From assembly GCA_910577105.1 (NCBI GenBank), contig CAJTMB010000044.1:1-16049 (forward strand): a DNA stretch of 16,049 bases, given 5' to 3'. Positions 7,788 to 13,921 of the stretch are shown one piece after another. The position numbers were made by a program, and so were the translations under genes. Source of the DNA: an uncultured Lachnospiraceae bacterium (GTDB lineage Bacteria > Bacillota > Clostridia > Lachnospirales > Lachnospiraceae). Under the pieces are notes generated by a model that saw nothing but the letters and a program-made list of their open reading frames with translations, made no database searches and was not told where the DNA came from. Position 1 is the first letter of the stretch; each line of letters opens with the position of its first letter.

Positions 7788-8000
7788 TTACCATGACAAT
7801 ATTTCGTAACCATCTTCAGTAACCAAAACCTGTATCTCCCATTGTGCAGATGGCTTTCCGTCCGCTGTGCGGACAGTCCAGCCATTGCTATTATCAATTT
7901 GAATATCAGCGCTGCCCATATTAATCATAGGTTCTATAGTAAAACACATTCCGGGCGCCATTAACATTTCAAGCAAACTGCCATCTTTTTGGATTATCCT
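7788..8000 (-). pseudogene. map: 3' remnant of a methionine aminopeptidase (type I) gene
   Basis: The last ~65 codons of this minus-strand frame match the C-terminal end of clostridial methionine aminopeptidases: APGMCFTIEPMINMG, which includes the metal-ligand Glu in FTIEPMI, then NGWTVRTADGKPSAQWE, with the second conserved Glu, and VLVTEDGYEIL. The residues expected further upstream in the enzyme (the HGxGxxxHExP region and the Asp ligands) are absent; in-frame sequence above about 8000 is unrelated or frame-shifted. A full enzyme is about 250-290 residues, so this cannot be active. It lies directly downstream of the CPBP gene, on the same strand; a possible 5' remnant of the same gene is at 8900-9018 on the other side. 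The exact upstream breakpoint is uncertain. Confidence 0.8.
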
Positions 8001-8131
8001 TTCCGTAAAAACCATTCGTTTCCGTCTACAACTGAAAGAGAGCTTTGTGCTTGTTGAGAATATTCCAAATCCACACCAAACTGGAAATTGTTGCTCTCTC
8101 AAGAACTGACACATCAGTTTCTTTTTTTAAT

Positions 8132-8863
8132 TTATTCTCTACATGAAAGAGCAACAGCCATTACAATAATAATTATTTTGCAACCATATGATACATACTG
8201 ATTACCACCTATTGTTAACTGCGAGAAAACATTGATTAAGGAATGTGTCATCACACATATCCACAAACTCTTTGTCTTTATAAATAAAGCCGATAAAATA
8301 AAGCAATTTGCCAACAATCCACGTAAAAATTCAAACGCCTGTACTTGTGGTAATGTTCCTTCAATGTAGAAATAAGAAAAATGCCATATTCCCCATGCAA
8401 CAAAAGTAATTATCGTTGAAGTGATATAATTACGGCGTTCCTGCAAAACTGGTTGAAAAATATATCTCCATCCCACTTCTTCAATCCCACCAAATATGAT
8501 TGCCTTAAAAAATAAGATAATAGGAATATACCACGCACTTAACACTAATTTTCCATTAAATGCAACATAGCAGAAATCCAAGCACAAAAACAATATCACC
8601 AATAAATAACTGCTATATTTTTGCCTAACATCAAAAAAATCTTTCGGTATTTTCTTTATATCATAATTTTTGTACTTAACTGCGATAATAGTTCCCCATA
8701 GTGCAGATGAACCCCCACCAATTCCAATAGCAATCATTCCAACAGGTGTCGTATAATCTACAACTATACCCATATTACGCATCATAAAAACTATAATACA
8801 TATCATCCATATTTGCCCTAAAGTTCCTATCAAATAAAGAGCAATTGCTTTATTTCGACTCAT
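8132..8863 (-). CDS. CPBP-family intramembrane metalloprotease (CAAX protease/bacteriocin-processing type)
   Basis: A 243-residue polytopic membrane protein with the CPBP (ABI) signature in order: EEVGWR at 128-133, a second motif WGIWHFSYF (157-165) with His161, and THSLIN (206-211) with His207 and Asn211. About six hydrophobic segments are visible. Family members act inside the membrane; described roles include CAAX-type processing and bacteriocin maturation or self-immunity, but the substrate here cannot be read from sequence. The start at 8863 is preferred to GTG at 8872 because AGGTGA (8874-8869) then serves as the RBS. By eye the gene is clearly more AT-rich than the M56 operon or ABC-F gene. 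It sits between two remnants of a methionine aminopeptidase gene, which points to acquisition by insertion or replacement. Confidence 0.85.
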   Translation of the reverse strand: MSRNKAIALYLIGTLGQIWMICIIVFMMRNMGIVVDYTTPVGMIAIGIGGGSSALWGTIIAVKYKNYDIKKIPKDFFDVRQKYSSYLLVILFLCLDFCYVAFNGKLVLSAWYIPIILFFKAIIFGGIEEVGWRYIFQPVLQERRNYITSTIITFVAWGIWHFSYFYIEGTLPQVQAFEFLRGLLANCFILSALFIKTKSLWICVMTHSLINVFSQLTIGGNQYVSYGCKIIIIVMAVALSCRE

Positions 8864-8899
8864 AAATATCACCTACAAATTCCAATTTGCCGCTCTATA

Positions 8900-9018
8900 T
8901 TCTATTATAACTCCTGAATATAATTTTTCTATTATTTTCTTGCATTTGTGCGAAGTAGTAGCCCTGTTGCCCTCGCCAACTGTCGAAACCAACAGGCATC
9001 GTTTCTTCCGAACTTCAT
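8900..9018 (-). pseudogene. map: Possible 5' remnant of the SEC-C type methionine aminopeptidase gene
   Basis: On the minus strand an ATG at 9018, with AAGGAG 10 nt upstream, opens MKFGRNDACW and then runs out of register. Clostridial methionine aminopeptidases with an N-terminal SEC-C zinc motif commonly start MK-GRNDPCWCGSGKKYK, so the first ten codons match. After a one-base shift the next codons read F-DSW-GQQGYYFAQMQEN, loosely compatible with the rest of that motif. Only about 30 codons can be tied to the family; the remainder up to the CPBP gene is unrecognisable. With the 3' remnant at 7788-8000 this suggests one gene whose middle was lost and replaced by CPBP. The short match length keeps confidence moderate. 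Confidence 0.45.
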
Positions 9019-9021
9019 AAA

Positions 9022-9058
9022 AATAACACTCCTTCCACAAAATAAGAGGAGTGTTATT
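9022..9058 (-). terminator. Intrinsic terminator-like hairpin after the AraC-type gene
   Basis: AATAACACTCCT and AGGAGTGTTATT (plus-strand 9022-9033 and 9047-9058) form a perfect 12-bp stem with a 13-nt loop; on the minus strand it is followed by TTTTT. It overlaps the stop codon of the AraC-type gene. The descending arm also contains AAGGAG, the ribosome binding site of the map remnant starting at 9018, so the hairpin could also mask that site. No separate promoter for CPBP was found between here and 8863. Confidence 0.7.
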
Positions 9059-9410
9059 CTTCAAGATATGCTCTTTCAAATACAGAAATATCCGGTCGCT
9101 GTTTCCTGCATTGACATGGTGAGTACCCATACAGCCTTTTAAAAGACCTTGCAAAAGCCTCATGTGATGAAAAGCATTGCATTGCAATTTCAATAATACG
9201 ATGGTCAGTATTAATAAGTTCGTTGACAGCGCAGCTTAATTTTCTTTTAAACACATATTCCTTAAACGGAACACCCACATATTCATGAAATTTAGTTGAG
9301 CAATAGTATTCCGAATAACCGACATAATCTGCCATCAGTGATAAGCTTGGCTCATTTTCTAAATTATCCTCAACCCAATCGAGCATGGTTCTTATTGTTT
9401 TAACTGACAT
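9054..9410 (-). CDS. Short AraC-family regulator, HTH domain only (possibly truncated)
   Basis: A 118-residue protein made almost entirely of the AraC double helix-turn-helix: SLSLMADYVGYSEYYCSTKFHEYVGVPFKEYV (about 21-52) is the first HTH and RIIEIAMQCFSSHEAFARSFKRLYGYSP (about 70-97) the second. Related clostridial proteins with an N-terminal HTH usually carry a further effector-binding domain of ~150 residues; here translation stops about 20 residues after the HTH. The second HTH seems one residue short (IAMQ-CFSS against the usual IAL-YGFSS), so its DNA-binding ability is doubtful. The start at 9410 is supported by GAGGGGTGAT just upstream; ATG at 9425 and 9434 lie before that RBS. It is divergent from the ABC-F leader, but a regulatory link is unproven. 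Confidence 0.7.
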   Translation of the reverse strand: MSVKTIRTMLDWVEDNLENEPSLSLMADYVGYSEYYCSTKFHEYVGVPFKEYVFKRKLSCAVNELINTDHRIIEIAMQCFSSHEAFARSFKRLYGYSPCQCRKQRPDISVFERAYLEE

Positions 9411-9432
9411 AGAATCACCCCTCATGTCTGAC

Positions 9433-9438
9433 ATTATA
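9433..9438 (-). promoter_or_regulatory. -10 element for the AraC-type gene
   Basis: TATAAT on the minus strand (9438-9433), 23 bp before the start codon, gives a short leader that still includes the RBS. I see no convincing -35 at 17 bp. A second TATAAT lies further upstream near 9478-9485. Either could drive the gene, back to back with the ABC-F promoter. Confidence 0.35.
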
Positions 9439-9495
9439 CTTTAAAAAATATATAAGTACTTGATTTTTCTTGTAGAATTATATTTTAACACTTAC

Positions 9496-9524
9496 TTGAC
9501 AGTAACAAAAGTACTGAATTATAA
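9496..9524 (+). promoter_or_regulatory. Promoter of the ABC-F leader transcript
   Basis: A perfect TTGACA (9496-9501), 17 bp, then TTATAA (9519-9524). Transcription would start near 9531, giving a leader of about 295 nt before the ABC-F start codon. A perfect 7-bp hairpin GCAGTTT/AAACTGC with a 5-nt loop follows at 9544-9562. Confidence 0.55.
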
Positions 9525-9604
9525 AAACACTTGAATAGTAAACGCAGTTTGTGGTAAACTGCAACAGTAGGCAATGTTTAAGTAAAATCAGGAGGAGTGG
9601 AAGG

Positions 9605-9625
9605 ATGCGGATTATTTCTTGCTAA
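9605..9625 (+). CDS. Candidate leader peptide upstream of ABC-F (MRIISC)
   Basis: ATG at 9605 opens a six-codon frame, MRIISC, ending at TAA 9625. It has a strong ribosome binding site, GGAGGAG at 9591-9597, better than a non-coding leader would need. A second tiny frame, MNSGI (9630-9647), begins 4 nt after the first stop but without its own RBS. Short translated leaders followed by an intrinsic terminator are a known arrangement for antibiotic-resistance ABC-F and erm genes, where drug-stalled ribosomes change folding downstream. Translation here is inferred only from the RBS and spacing. Confidence 0.45.
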   Translation: MRIISC

Positions 9626-9646
9626 GAAAATGAATAGTGGCATATA

Positions 9647-9677
9647 AAACAGGAGAATACGAACAGTATCCCTGTTT
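9647..9677 (+). other. Leader hairpin between upstream ORFs and terminator
   Basis: AAACAGG (9647-9653) pairs with CCTGTTT (9671-9677), and inside it ATAC (9657-9660) pairs with GTAT (9666-9669) around a GAACA loop. It begins where the second tiny ORF ends, so a ribosome stalled on the leader could affect it. No clear alternative pairing with the terminator was established by eye. Confidence 0.5.
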
Positions 9678-9736
9678 GATTGCGCTTGGCAGGAAATAGG
9701 CATTCTGATATTTCATTATCATACACGGTTTTTTTA

Positions 9737-9767
9737 GGATGCAGAAATCTTTTCTGCGTCCTTTTTT
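9737..9767 (+). terminator. Intrinsic terminator (attenuator) in the ABC-F leader
   Basis: GGATGCAGAAA (9737-9747) pairs with TTTCTGCGTCC (9751-9761): 11 bp with one T-G wobble and a 3-nt loop, followed by six T. It lies about 60 bp before the ABC-F start and after the promoter, so it would stop most transcripts short of the gene unless antitermination occurs. A second T-run (9729-9735) precedes it. Confidence 0.8.
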
Positions 9768-9788
9768 GACGTATGAAAATCCGGGACA

Positions 9789-9819
9789 CCTTATCCTGCA
9801 AGCAGGATTATAAAGGAGG
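9789..9819 (+). promoter_or_regulatory. Hairpin reaching the ABC-F Shine-Dalgarno
   Basis: ATCCTGC (9793-9799) and GCAGGAT (9802-9808) form a perfect 7-bp stem. It can be extended, with two single-base bulges, by CCTT-type bases at 9789-9792 pairing into ATAAAGG (9810-9816), which is part of the AAAGGAGGG ribosome binding site for ATG 9826. This could add control of translation to the transcription attenuator. The 2-nt loop makes the innermost pairs uncertain. Confidence 0.4.
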
Positions 9820-9825
9820 GATAAC

Positions 9826-11328
9826 ATGTCCTTAATCAATGTAAATCATTTAACTTTCTATTATGACAATGGTGTCGATAATATTTTTGAAGATGTGTCT
9901 TTTCAGATTGATACGGACTGGAAGCTTGGATTTATCGCAAGAAACGGCAGGGGAAAGACTACTTTTCTGAATCTTTTGATGGGAAAATATGAGTACAGGG
10001 GAAGCATACAGGCCAATGAACCGTTTGACTATTTTCCTTTTGAAGTGACAGATATGTCACAGGATACGGTAAGCGTCTTGGAGGGTATCTATCCGGATTA
10101 CGAGTTCTGGAAGGTGTGCCGGGAGCTTTCTCTTTTGCAGGTTTCGTCGGAGGTTTTGTTCAGACCGTTTTCCACATTAAGCAACGGGGAGCAGACAAAG
10201 GTAATGCTGGCCATGCTTTTTTCCATGGAAAACCATTTTCTGCTTCTGGATGAGCCCACAAACCATCTGGATATGCCCACAAGAAAGCTATTGGGAGATT
10301 ATCTGAAGACCAAAAAGGGTTTTATTCTGGTATCCCATGACAGGAACCTGCTGGATGCCTGCATAGACCATGTGCTGGTCATCAACAGGACCAATATAGA
10401 GGTATGTCAGGGTAATTTCAGCACATGGTGGGAAAACAAAAAGCGGCAGGATGCCTTTGAAGCGTCGGAAAATGAACGGCTGAAGAAAGATATCCACAGA
10501 TTAAAGGAAGCTGCCAGACAGGCGCATGAATGGGCGGATAAGGTGGAAGCCACAAAGATAGGAAGAAAATCCGAAAAACAGGAAAAATCCATAGATACGC
10601 GCGCTTATATTGGAGAGAAATCCCGACGGATGCAGATGCGCAGGAAGAATCTGGAGCACCGGCAGATAAAAGAGATTGAGGAAAAGGAAGGATTGTTAAA
10701 AAATCTGGAAACAGCGGAGGACTTAAAGCTGTTTTCTCTGCGCCACCACAAGCAGGTATTAATCAGGGCCGAGGAGGTGCGGATTTCTTACGGGGAGAGG
10801 TTTCTGCCCCCTGTCAGTTTTACCATTGAAAACGGGGAACAGGTGGTATTGTGCGGTAAAAACGGCTGCGGCAAATCCAGTTTTCTTAAGCTTTTGCTCG
10901 GGGAACAGGAAAGCGCCTGCACATACACGGGTAATCTGGAAACGGCAAGCGGACTCCGTATATCTTATGTGTCGCAGGAAACCCGTTTTTTACAGGGAAA
11001 GCTGAAGGATTTTATACGGGACAGAAAGCTGGATGAAACTTTGTTTCTTGCCATTCTGCGGAAACTGGATTTCTCCCGGGAGCAGTTTGACAAAAAAATG
11101 GAGAATTACAGCGGCGGACAAAAGAAAAAAGTACTTTTGGCTGCCAGCCTTTGTGAAAATGCCCACCTGTATATATGGGATGAGCCTTTGAATTTTATTG
11201 ATGTTTATTCCCGGATGCAGCTTGAAGAATTGATATGCAAGTTCAGGCCGACCATGCTTTTAGTGGAGCATGATAAGGCATTTGTAGACAAAGTGGAGGC
11301 AAAGGTGGTAAATTATAAGGAAGAATAG
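9826..11328 (+). CDS. ABC-F ribosomal protection protein, Lsa-like
   Basis: A 500-residue protein with two ABC ATPase domains and no membrane segment. Domain 1: Walker A region ARNGRGKTT (38-46), signature LSNGEQTK (118-125), Walker B LLLDEPTNHLD (139-149), SHD (170-172). The charged linker (about 195-305) corresponds to the interdomain arm that enters the ribosome in this family. Domain 2: GKNGCGKSS (344-352), YSGGQKKK (428-435), LYIWDEPLNFID (448-459), EHD (481-483). DTDWKLGFI-RNGRGKTT, LFRPFSTLS-GE-TKVMLA and LYIWDEPLN-DV closely resemble Lsa proteins, which displace lincosamides, streptogramin A and pleuromutilins from the ribosome. That activity is inferred by family. Odd point: the first P-loop glycine is Ala38. 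RBS AAAGGAGGG lies 6 nt from the start. A structured leader indicates induction by drug. The next gene follows after 40 bp. Confidence 0.88.
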   Translation: MSLINVNHLTFYYDNGVDNIFEDVSFQIDTDWKLGFIARNGRGKTTFLNLLMGKYEYRGSIQANEPFDYFPFEVTDMSQDTVSVLEGIYPDYEFWKVCRELSLLQVSSEVLFRPFSTLSNGEQTKVMLAMLFSMENHFLLLDEPTNHLDMPTRKLLGDYLKTKKGFILVSHDRNLLDACIDHVLVINRTNIEVCQGNFSTWWENKKRQDAFEASENERLKKDIHRLKEAARQAHEWADKVEATKIGRKSEKQEKSIDTRAYIGEKSRRMQMRRKNLEHRQIKEIEEKEGLLKNLETAEDLKLFSLRHHKQVLIRAEEVRISYGERFLPPVSFTIENGEQVVLCGKNGCGKSSFLKLLLGEQESACTYTGNLETASGLRISYVSQETRFLQGKLKDFIRDRKLDETLFLAILRKLDFSREQFDKKMENYSGGQKKKVLLAASLCENAHLYIWDEPLNFIDVYSRMQLEELICKFRPTMLLVEHDKAFVDKVEAKVVNYKEE

Positions 11329-11368
11329 GTAGAAAATATGTAGCACGGAATACGGAAATGAGGAAATC

Positions 11369-12142
11369 ATGCCAAGGAAAAAAACCCCGCAGGAAGCAAT
11401 ACCTGTAAATCCTTTGTTTGAACGGGCAAAAAACCAAATTATAGGGATAGAAAGAAAACGACAGGGAATCGGCACCCTGTCGGAGAAGACGGTACATGCC
11501 ATATTGAAGCTGTACTATGCCCCGGATGAGGACATGCATGAGATTCCCATTGAAAATTTTGTGGCTGATATTTATACGGGAAAGGAAATTGTGGAGATTC
11601 AGACAAGGCAGTTTGACAAAATGCGGGAAAAGCTAGCCGTATTTTTGAAACAATATCCGGTCACGGTGGTGTATCCCATACCGCGGGAAAAGTGGCTGAT
11701 ATGGATTGACGAGGAGAGCGGCGAACTGTCGAATCCCCACAAATCCCCTGTGAAGGGAAGCGCCTATATGGCCTTTGCAGAGCTTTATAAAATAAAGATG
11801 TTTTTGAAGGAGCCAAACCTGCATTTTAAATTTGTCCTGCTGGATATGGAGGAATACAGGCTTTTAAACGGCTGGAGCCGGGATAAAAAAAGGGGTTCGC
11901 GCCGGTATGACAGGATACCCTTACGCCTTGTGGAAGAGATTAGCGTAGATTGTCCCAGGGATTATATGCAGTTTATTCCGTATGATTTGGAAGAACCTTT
12001 TACCTCTGCGCAGTTTGCAAAAGCGGCACATATTAAGAGCCCCCTTGCCAGAACGGTACTTCATATACTGACTTATCTGGATTGTGTGGAGCGAACCGGA
12101 AAGGAAGGAAAGAATTATCTTTATCGCGTAAAGGAGTGGTGA
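11369..12142 (+). CDS. Protein of unknown function with possible PD-(D/E)XK nuclease-like core
   Basis: A 257-residue soluble protein with no signal or membrane segment. I recognise it as belonging to a conserved but uncharacterised clostridial group, not as a named enzyme. Visible features are GTLSEKTVHAILKLYY (35-50), HEIPIENFVADIYTGKEIVEIQTRQF (57-82), PVTVVYPIPREKWLIWID (97-114), and a C-terminal region (about 205-257) compatible with a winged helix. The order Glu (39), Asp67, then E76-I-Q78 within hydrophobic strands resembles a PD-(D/E)XK fold with Gln in place of Lys; this is inference from pattern only. It begins 40 bp after the ABC-F stop on the same strand with a modest GAGGAAATC leader, and a terminator follows, so the two are probably co-transcribed. 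A role linked to antibiotic tolerance is not shown by sequence. Confidence 0.75.
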   Translation: MPRKKTPQEAIPVNPLFERAKNQIIGIERKRQGIGTLSEKTVHAILKLYYAPDEDMHEIPIENFVADIYTGKEIVEIQTRQFDKMREKLAVFLKQYPVTVVYPIPREKWLIWIDEESGELSNPHKSPVKGSAYMAFAELYKIKMFLKEPNLHFKFVLLDMEEYRLLNGWSRDKKRGSRRYDRIPLRLVEEISVDCPRDYMQFIPYDLEEPFTSAQFAKAAHIKSPLARTVLHILTYLDCVERTGKEGKNYLYRVKEW

Positions 12143-12209
12143 GACAGCGCCATCATAAATAATTAAGAAAGTGTCAATTATAACTTAATCCTTTCGAAAT
12201 AAAAAAGAA

Positions 12210-12252
12210 ACAGATACTGATTATACTTTTTATCAATATCTGTATTTTTTTT
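12210..12252 (+). terminator. Intrinsic terminator, probably bidirectional
   Basis: ACAGATA (12210-12216) pairs with TATCTGT (12237-12243), with an inner GAT/ATC pairing, followed by a run of eight T (12245-12252). An A-rich run (12201-12209) on the other side would provide T on the minus strand. It closes the ABC-F unit and lies just before the RBS of the C39 peptidase gene. I found no clear promoter for that gene after the terminator, so some read-through may be needed. Confidence 0.75.
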
Positions 12253-12274
12253 ACATTTTTTGGAGGGATAAGGG

Positions 12275-13393
12275 ATGGAAAGCACAAGAGGACGGCAAGG
12301 AGAGTACAGAAGGCAGGGCGGAAACGGAACGCAAGTCCAAAACAGAAAACATGGTGAAAACAGAAGGTCGGAAGGAAACAGACAAACCGCCGCACGGCAA
12401 AACGGCAGTGCAGGAAGCCGTGCGGACAGGGAACGTATGCGGCGGATTAGGCAGGAACGGGAGAGGAAAAGAAAAATCCAAAACAGAATCCGGTTAATCA
12501 GAAATGTGCTGTTGCTTTTTGTATTTTCATTTATCTTCATAAAATGCAGTACATGGCTTTTTTCTTATGTAAATACCGGAGAAAAGGATGTACAACAGAT
12601 AAGCGTGCCGCATACAGACGCAAATAGGGATGTAAATACGGATGCGGATGCAACACAGGAGGGCAAAGAGGTTCCGGTAAGTGCAATACCGGATGGTAAA
12701 CATATCTTGAAGGATGCAGAAGTAGAAGAAGCGCTGGCAGAGCTGGCACAGGCGGATAATGATTTGGCGGAGATTTATACAAAAAGAATTTTTTATCCCG
12801 AAGAACTGCTGGCGGCATTGGTAAATAATTCGGAGATGACGGAATTTGTAAAGGGATATTTAACGGCGGACAAGACCGTGACAGGAGAGTTTAATGAAGA
12901 GGAACTAAGCGAAGAGCATCCCCTGCTTATACAGTGGGATGAAAGATGGGGGTATTATCCTTATGGCAGCAGCAATATCGGTATTGCCGGCTGCGGCCCT
13001 ACCTGTCTGTCCATGGTAATATTATCCTTGAGGGGGGACGAGAGCGCCACGCCGGATGTGCTGGCGGATTTTAGTATGGAAAATGGACATTATGTGGCAG
13101 GGGCCGGCACTGCATGGTCCTTGATGACGGACGCAGTGTGGCAGTACGGCATCTCAGTTCAGGAAATGGGGATGGATGAAGATGCAATGAAATATAAGCT
13201 GGACAGGGGCGGCATGATAATATGCTCCATGTTTCCCGGTGACTTTACCACTACCGGACACTTTATCGTTATATACGGTTATGATAAAAATGGATTTATG
13301 GTGAACGACCCCAACAGCAGGGAGAGAAGCGGCAGACAGTGGAGCTATGACACGCTGCGCTATCAGATTAAAAATATGTGGGGATATGAATAA
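12275..13393 (+). CDS. Membrane-anchored C39-like cysteine peptidase
   Basis: A 372-residue type II membrane protein. Residues 1-72 are very polar and rich in Arg, Gln, Gly and Asn with few hydrophobics; a membrane segment follows at about 75-96 (LIRNVLLLFVFSFIFIKCSTW). A spacer (100-210) has an acidic helical part. The C-terminal catalytic domain (about 215-372) shows the papain-like C39 pattern: GCGPTCLSM with Cys240, GHFIVIYGY with His329, and NDPNS with Asp345. C39-type proteins of this simple form occur outside ABC transporters and may cleave secreted or wall-linked proteins; the substrate is unknown. The domain should lie outside the cell. RBS GGAGG (12262-12266) is 8 nt from ATG 12275. 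It sits alone between a terminator and a minus-strand cluster. The arginine-rich cytoplasmic tail could be disordered and bind nucleic acid or phospholipid, which is speculation. Confidence 0.8.
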   Translation: MESTRGRQGEYRRQGGNGTQVQNRKHGENRRSEGNRQTAARQNGSAGSRADRERMRRIRQERERKRKIQNRIRLIRNVLLLFVFSFIFIKCSTWLFSYVNTGEKDVQQISVPHTDANRDVNTDADATQEGKEVPVSAIPDGKHILKDAEVEEALAELAQADNDLAEIYTKRIFYPEELLAALVNNSEMTEFVKGYLTADKTVTGEFNEEELSEEHPLLIQWDERWGYYPYGSSNIGIAGCGPTCLSMVILSLRGDESATPDVLADFSMENGHYVAGAGTAWSLMTDAVWQYGISVQEMGMDEDAMKYKLDRGGMIICSMFPGDFTTTGHFIVIYGYDKNGFMVNDPNSRERSGRQWSYDTLRYQIKNMWGYE

Positions 13394-13402
13394 TAAAGGA
13401 AG

Positions 13403-13453
13403 TTTCCGCATTTTGCCTTGCAGCCATATATTCATTGTCAGTTTTTGCGGAAA
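13403..13453 (+). other. Inverted repeat downstream of the C39 peptidase gene
   Basis: TTTCCGCA (13403-13410) and TGCGGAAA (13446-13453) are perfect 8-bp reverse complements with a 35-nt loop, followed by AAGTTTT. It may be a weak terminator for the C39 gene, but the large loop makes this doubtful. The rest of 13394-13580 shows nothing else I can support. Confidence 0.3.
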
Positions 13454-13580
13454 AAGTTTTACGTTTAAGTGCTGGCATTTTACATAGAAAGAAAAGACTG
13501 ACATATCCCTGCCCTTTCCGGCCCCGTAATGCTTTTCTTACCACTTTTTCGGGGGCGACAATACCGGGAAACGTACCTCT

Positions 13581-13919
13581 TTACCATTGGGAAACAAATT
13601 CCAGTGTTTTTATAAGGGAATCCATCCGGGCTTTGCGCCCCGGTTCTTTATTTGCGCCCCGTTCACCCTTAAAAAACTTTGTCATCCGCAACTCCATCGG
13701 AACAAACAGATGTCCGCCGTAATCATAACTCAAATGTCGGTAGAAGTATGGAAAACTATGTTCCTGCAATCGTTTCATTACCTGCTCTGCCGCAAGGTCT
13801 GATGGCCACATGATATTTGCTTTAGAGGAAATCAGCAAAATAGGACCGGTAATCTTTTCAACTTGGATGACTGCGGCAGCATCGGGGTTCTGCACAAGAG
13901 GCAGGTAAAGGTCATACAT
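13581..13919 (-). pseudogene. C-terminal remnant of a BAAT/acyl-CoA thioesterase-type alpha/beta hydrolase
   Basis: About 112 codons matching only the end of BAAT C-terminal-domain hydrolases: AAAVIQVEKITGPILLISSK (14-33), MWPSDLAAEQVMKRLQEH (37-54) and the catalytic-His region YDYGGHLFVP (66-75). Complete members have over 250 residues, with the nucleophile Ser/Cys in the missing N-terminal part. In addition, where relatives read SGKDD-MWPS, with the catalytic Asp, this sequence reads SSKANIMWPS, so the acid residue is lost as well. The ATG at 13919 follows the upstream gene's stop by 2 nt, without a clear RBS. I take it to be an inactive remnant left by a deletion, though translational coupling to the upstream gene could still produce a short protein. 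Confidence 0.7.
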
Positions 13920-13921
13920 GG

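Noticed and set aside
8873..9193. 106-codon minus-strand frame between CPBP and AraC
   Set aside because: It runs through the second HTH of AraC in another frame and through the terminator. The meaningful signal here is the RBS-led ATG at 9018 in a different frame.
9605..9767. Leader ORF bases (ATTTCTTGC) pairing with the terminator arm (GCAGAAAT) as a defined antiterminator
   Set aside because: The pairing needs a bulge, and a ribosome stalled on the leader would block it, which would favour termination rather than induction, so it does not fit the expected logic.
12201..12252. Riboswitch upstream of the C39 peptidase gene
   Set aside because: Only a single simple hairpin with a T-run is present; no conserved aptamer sequence is visible.
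13435..13722. Plus-strand frame of 95 codons after the C39 gene
   Set aside because: No RBS, and half of it is antisense to the hydrolase remnant, which has clear family motifs.
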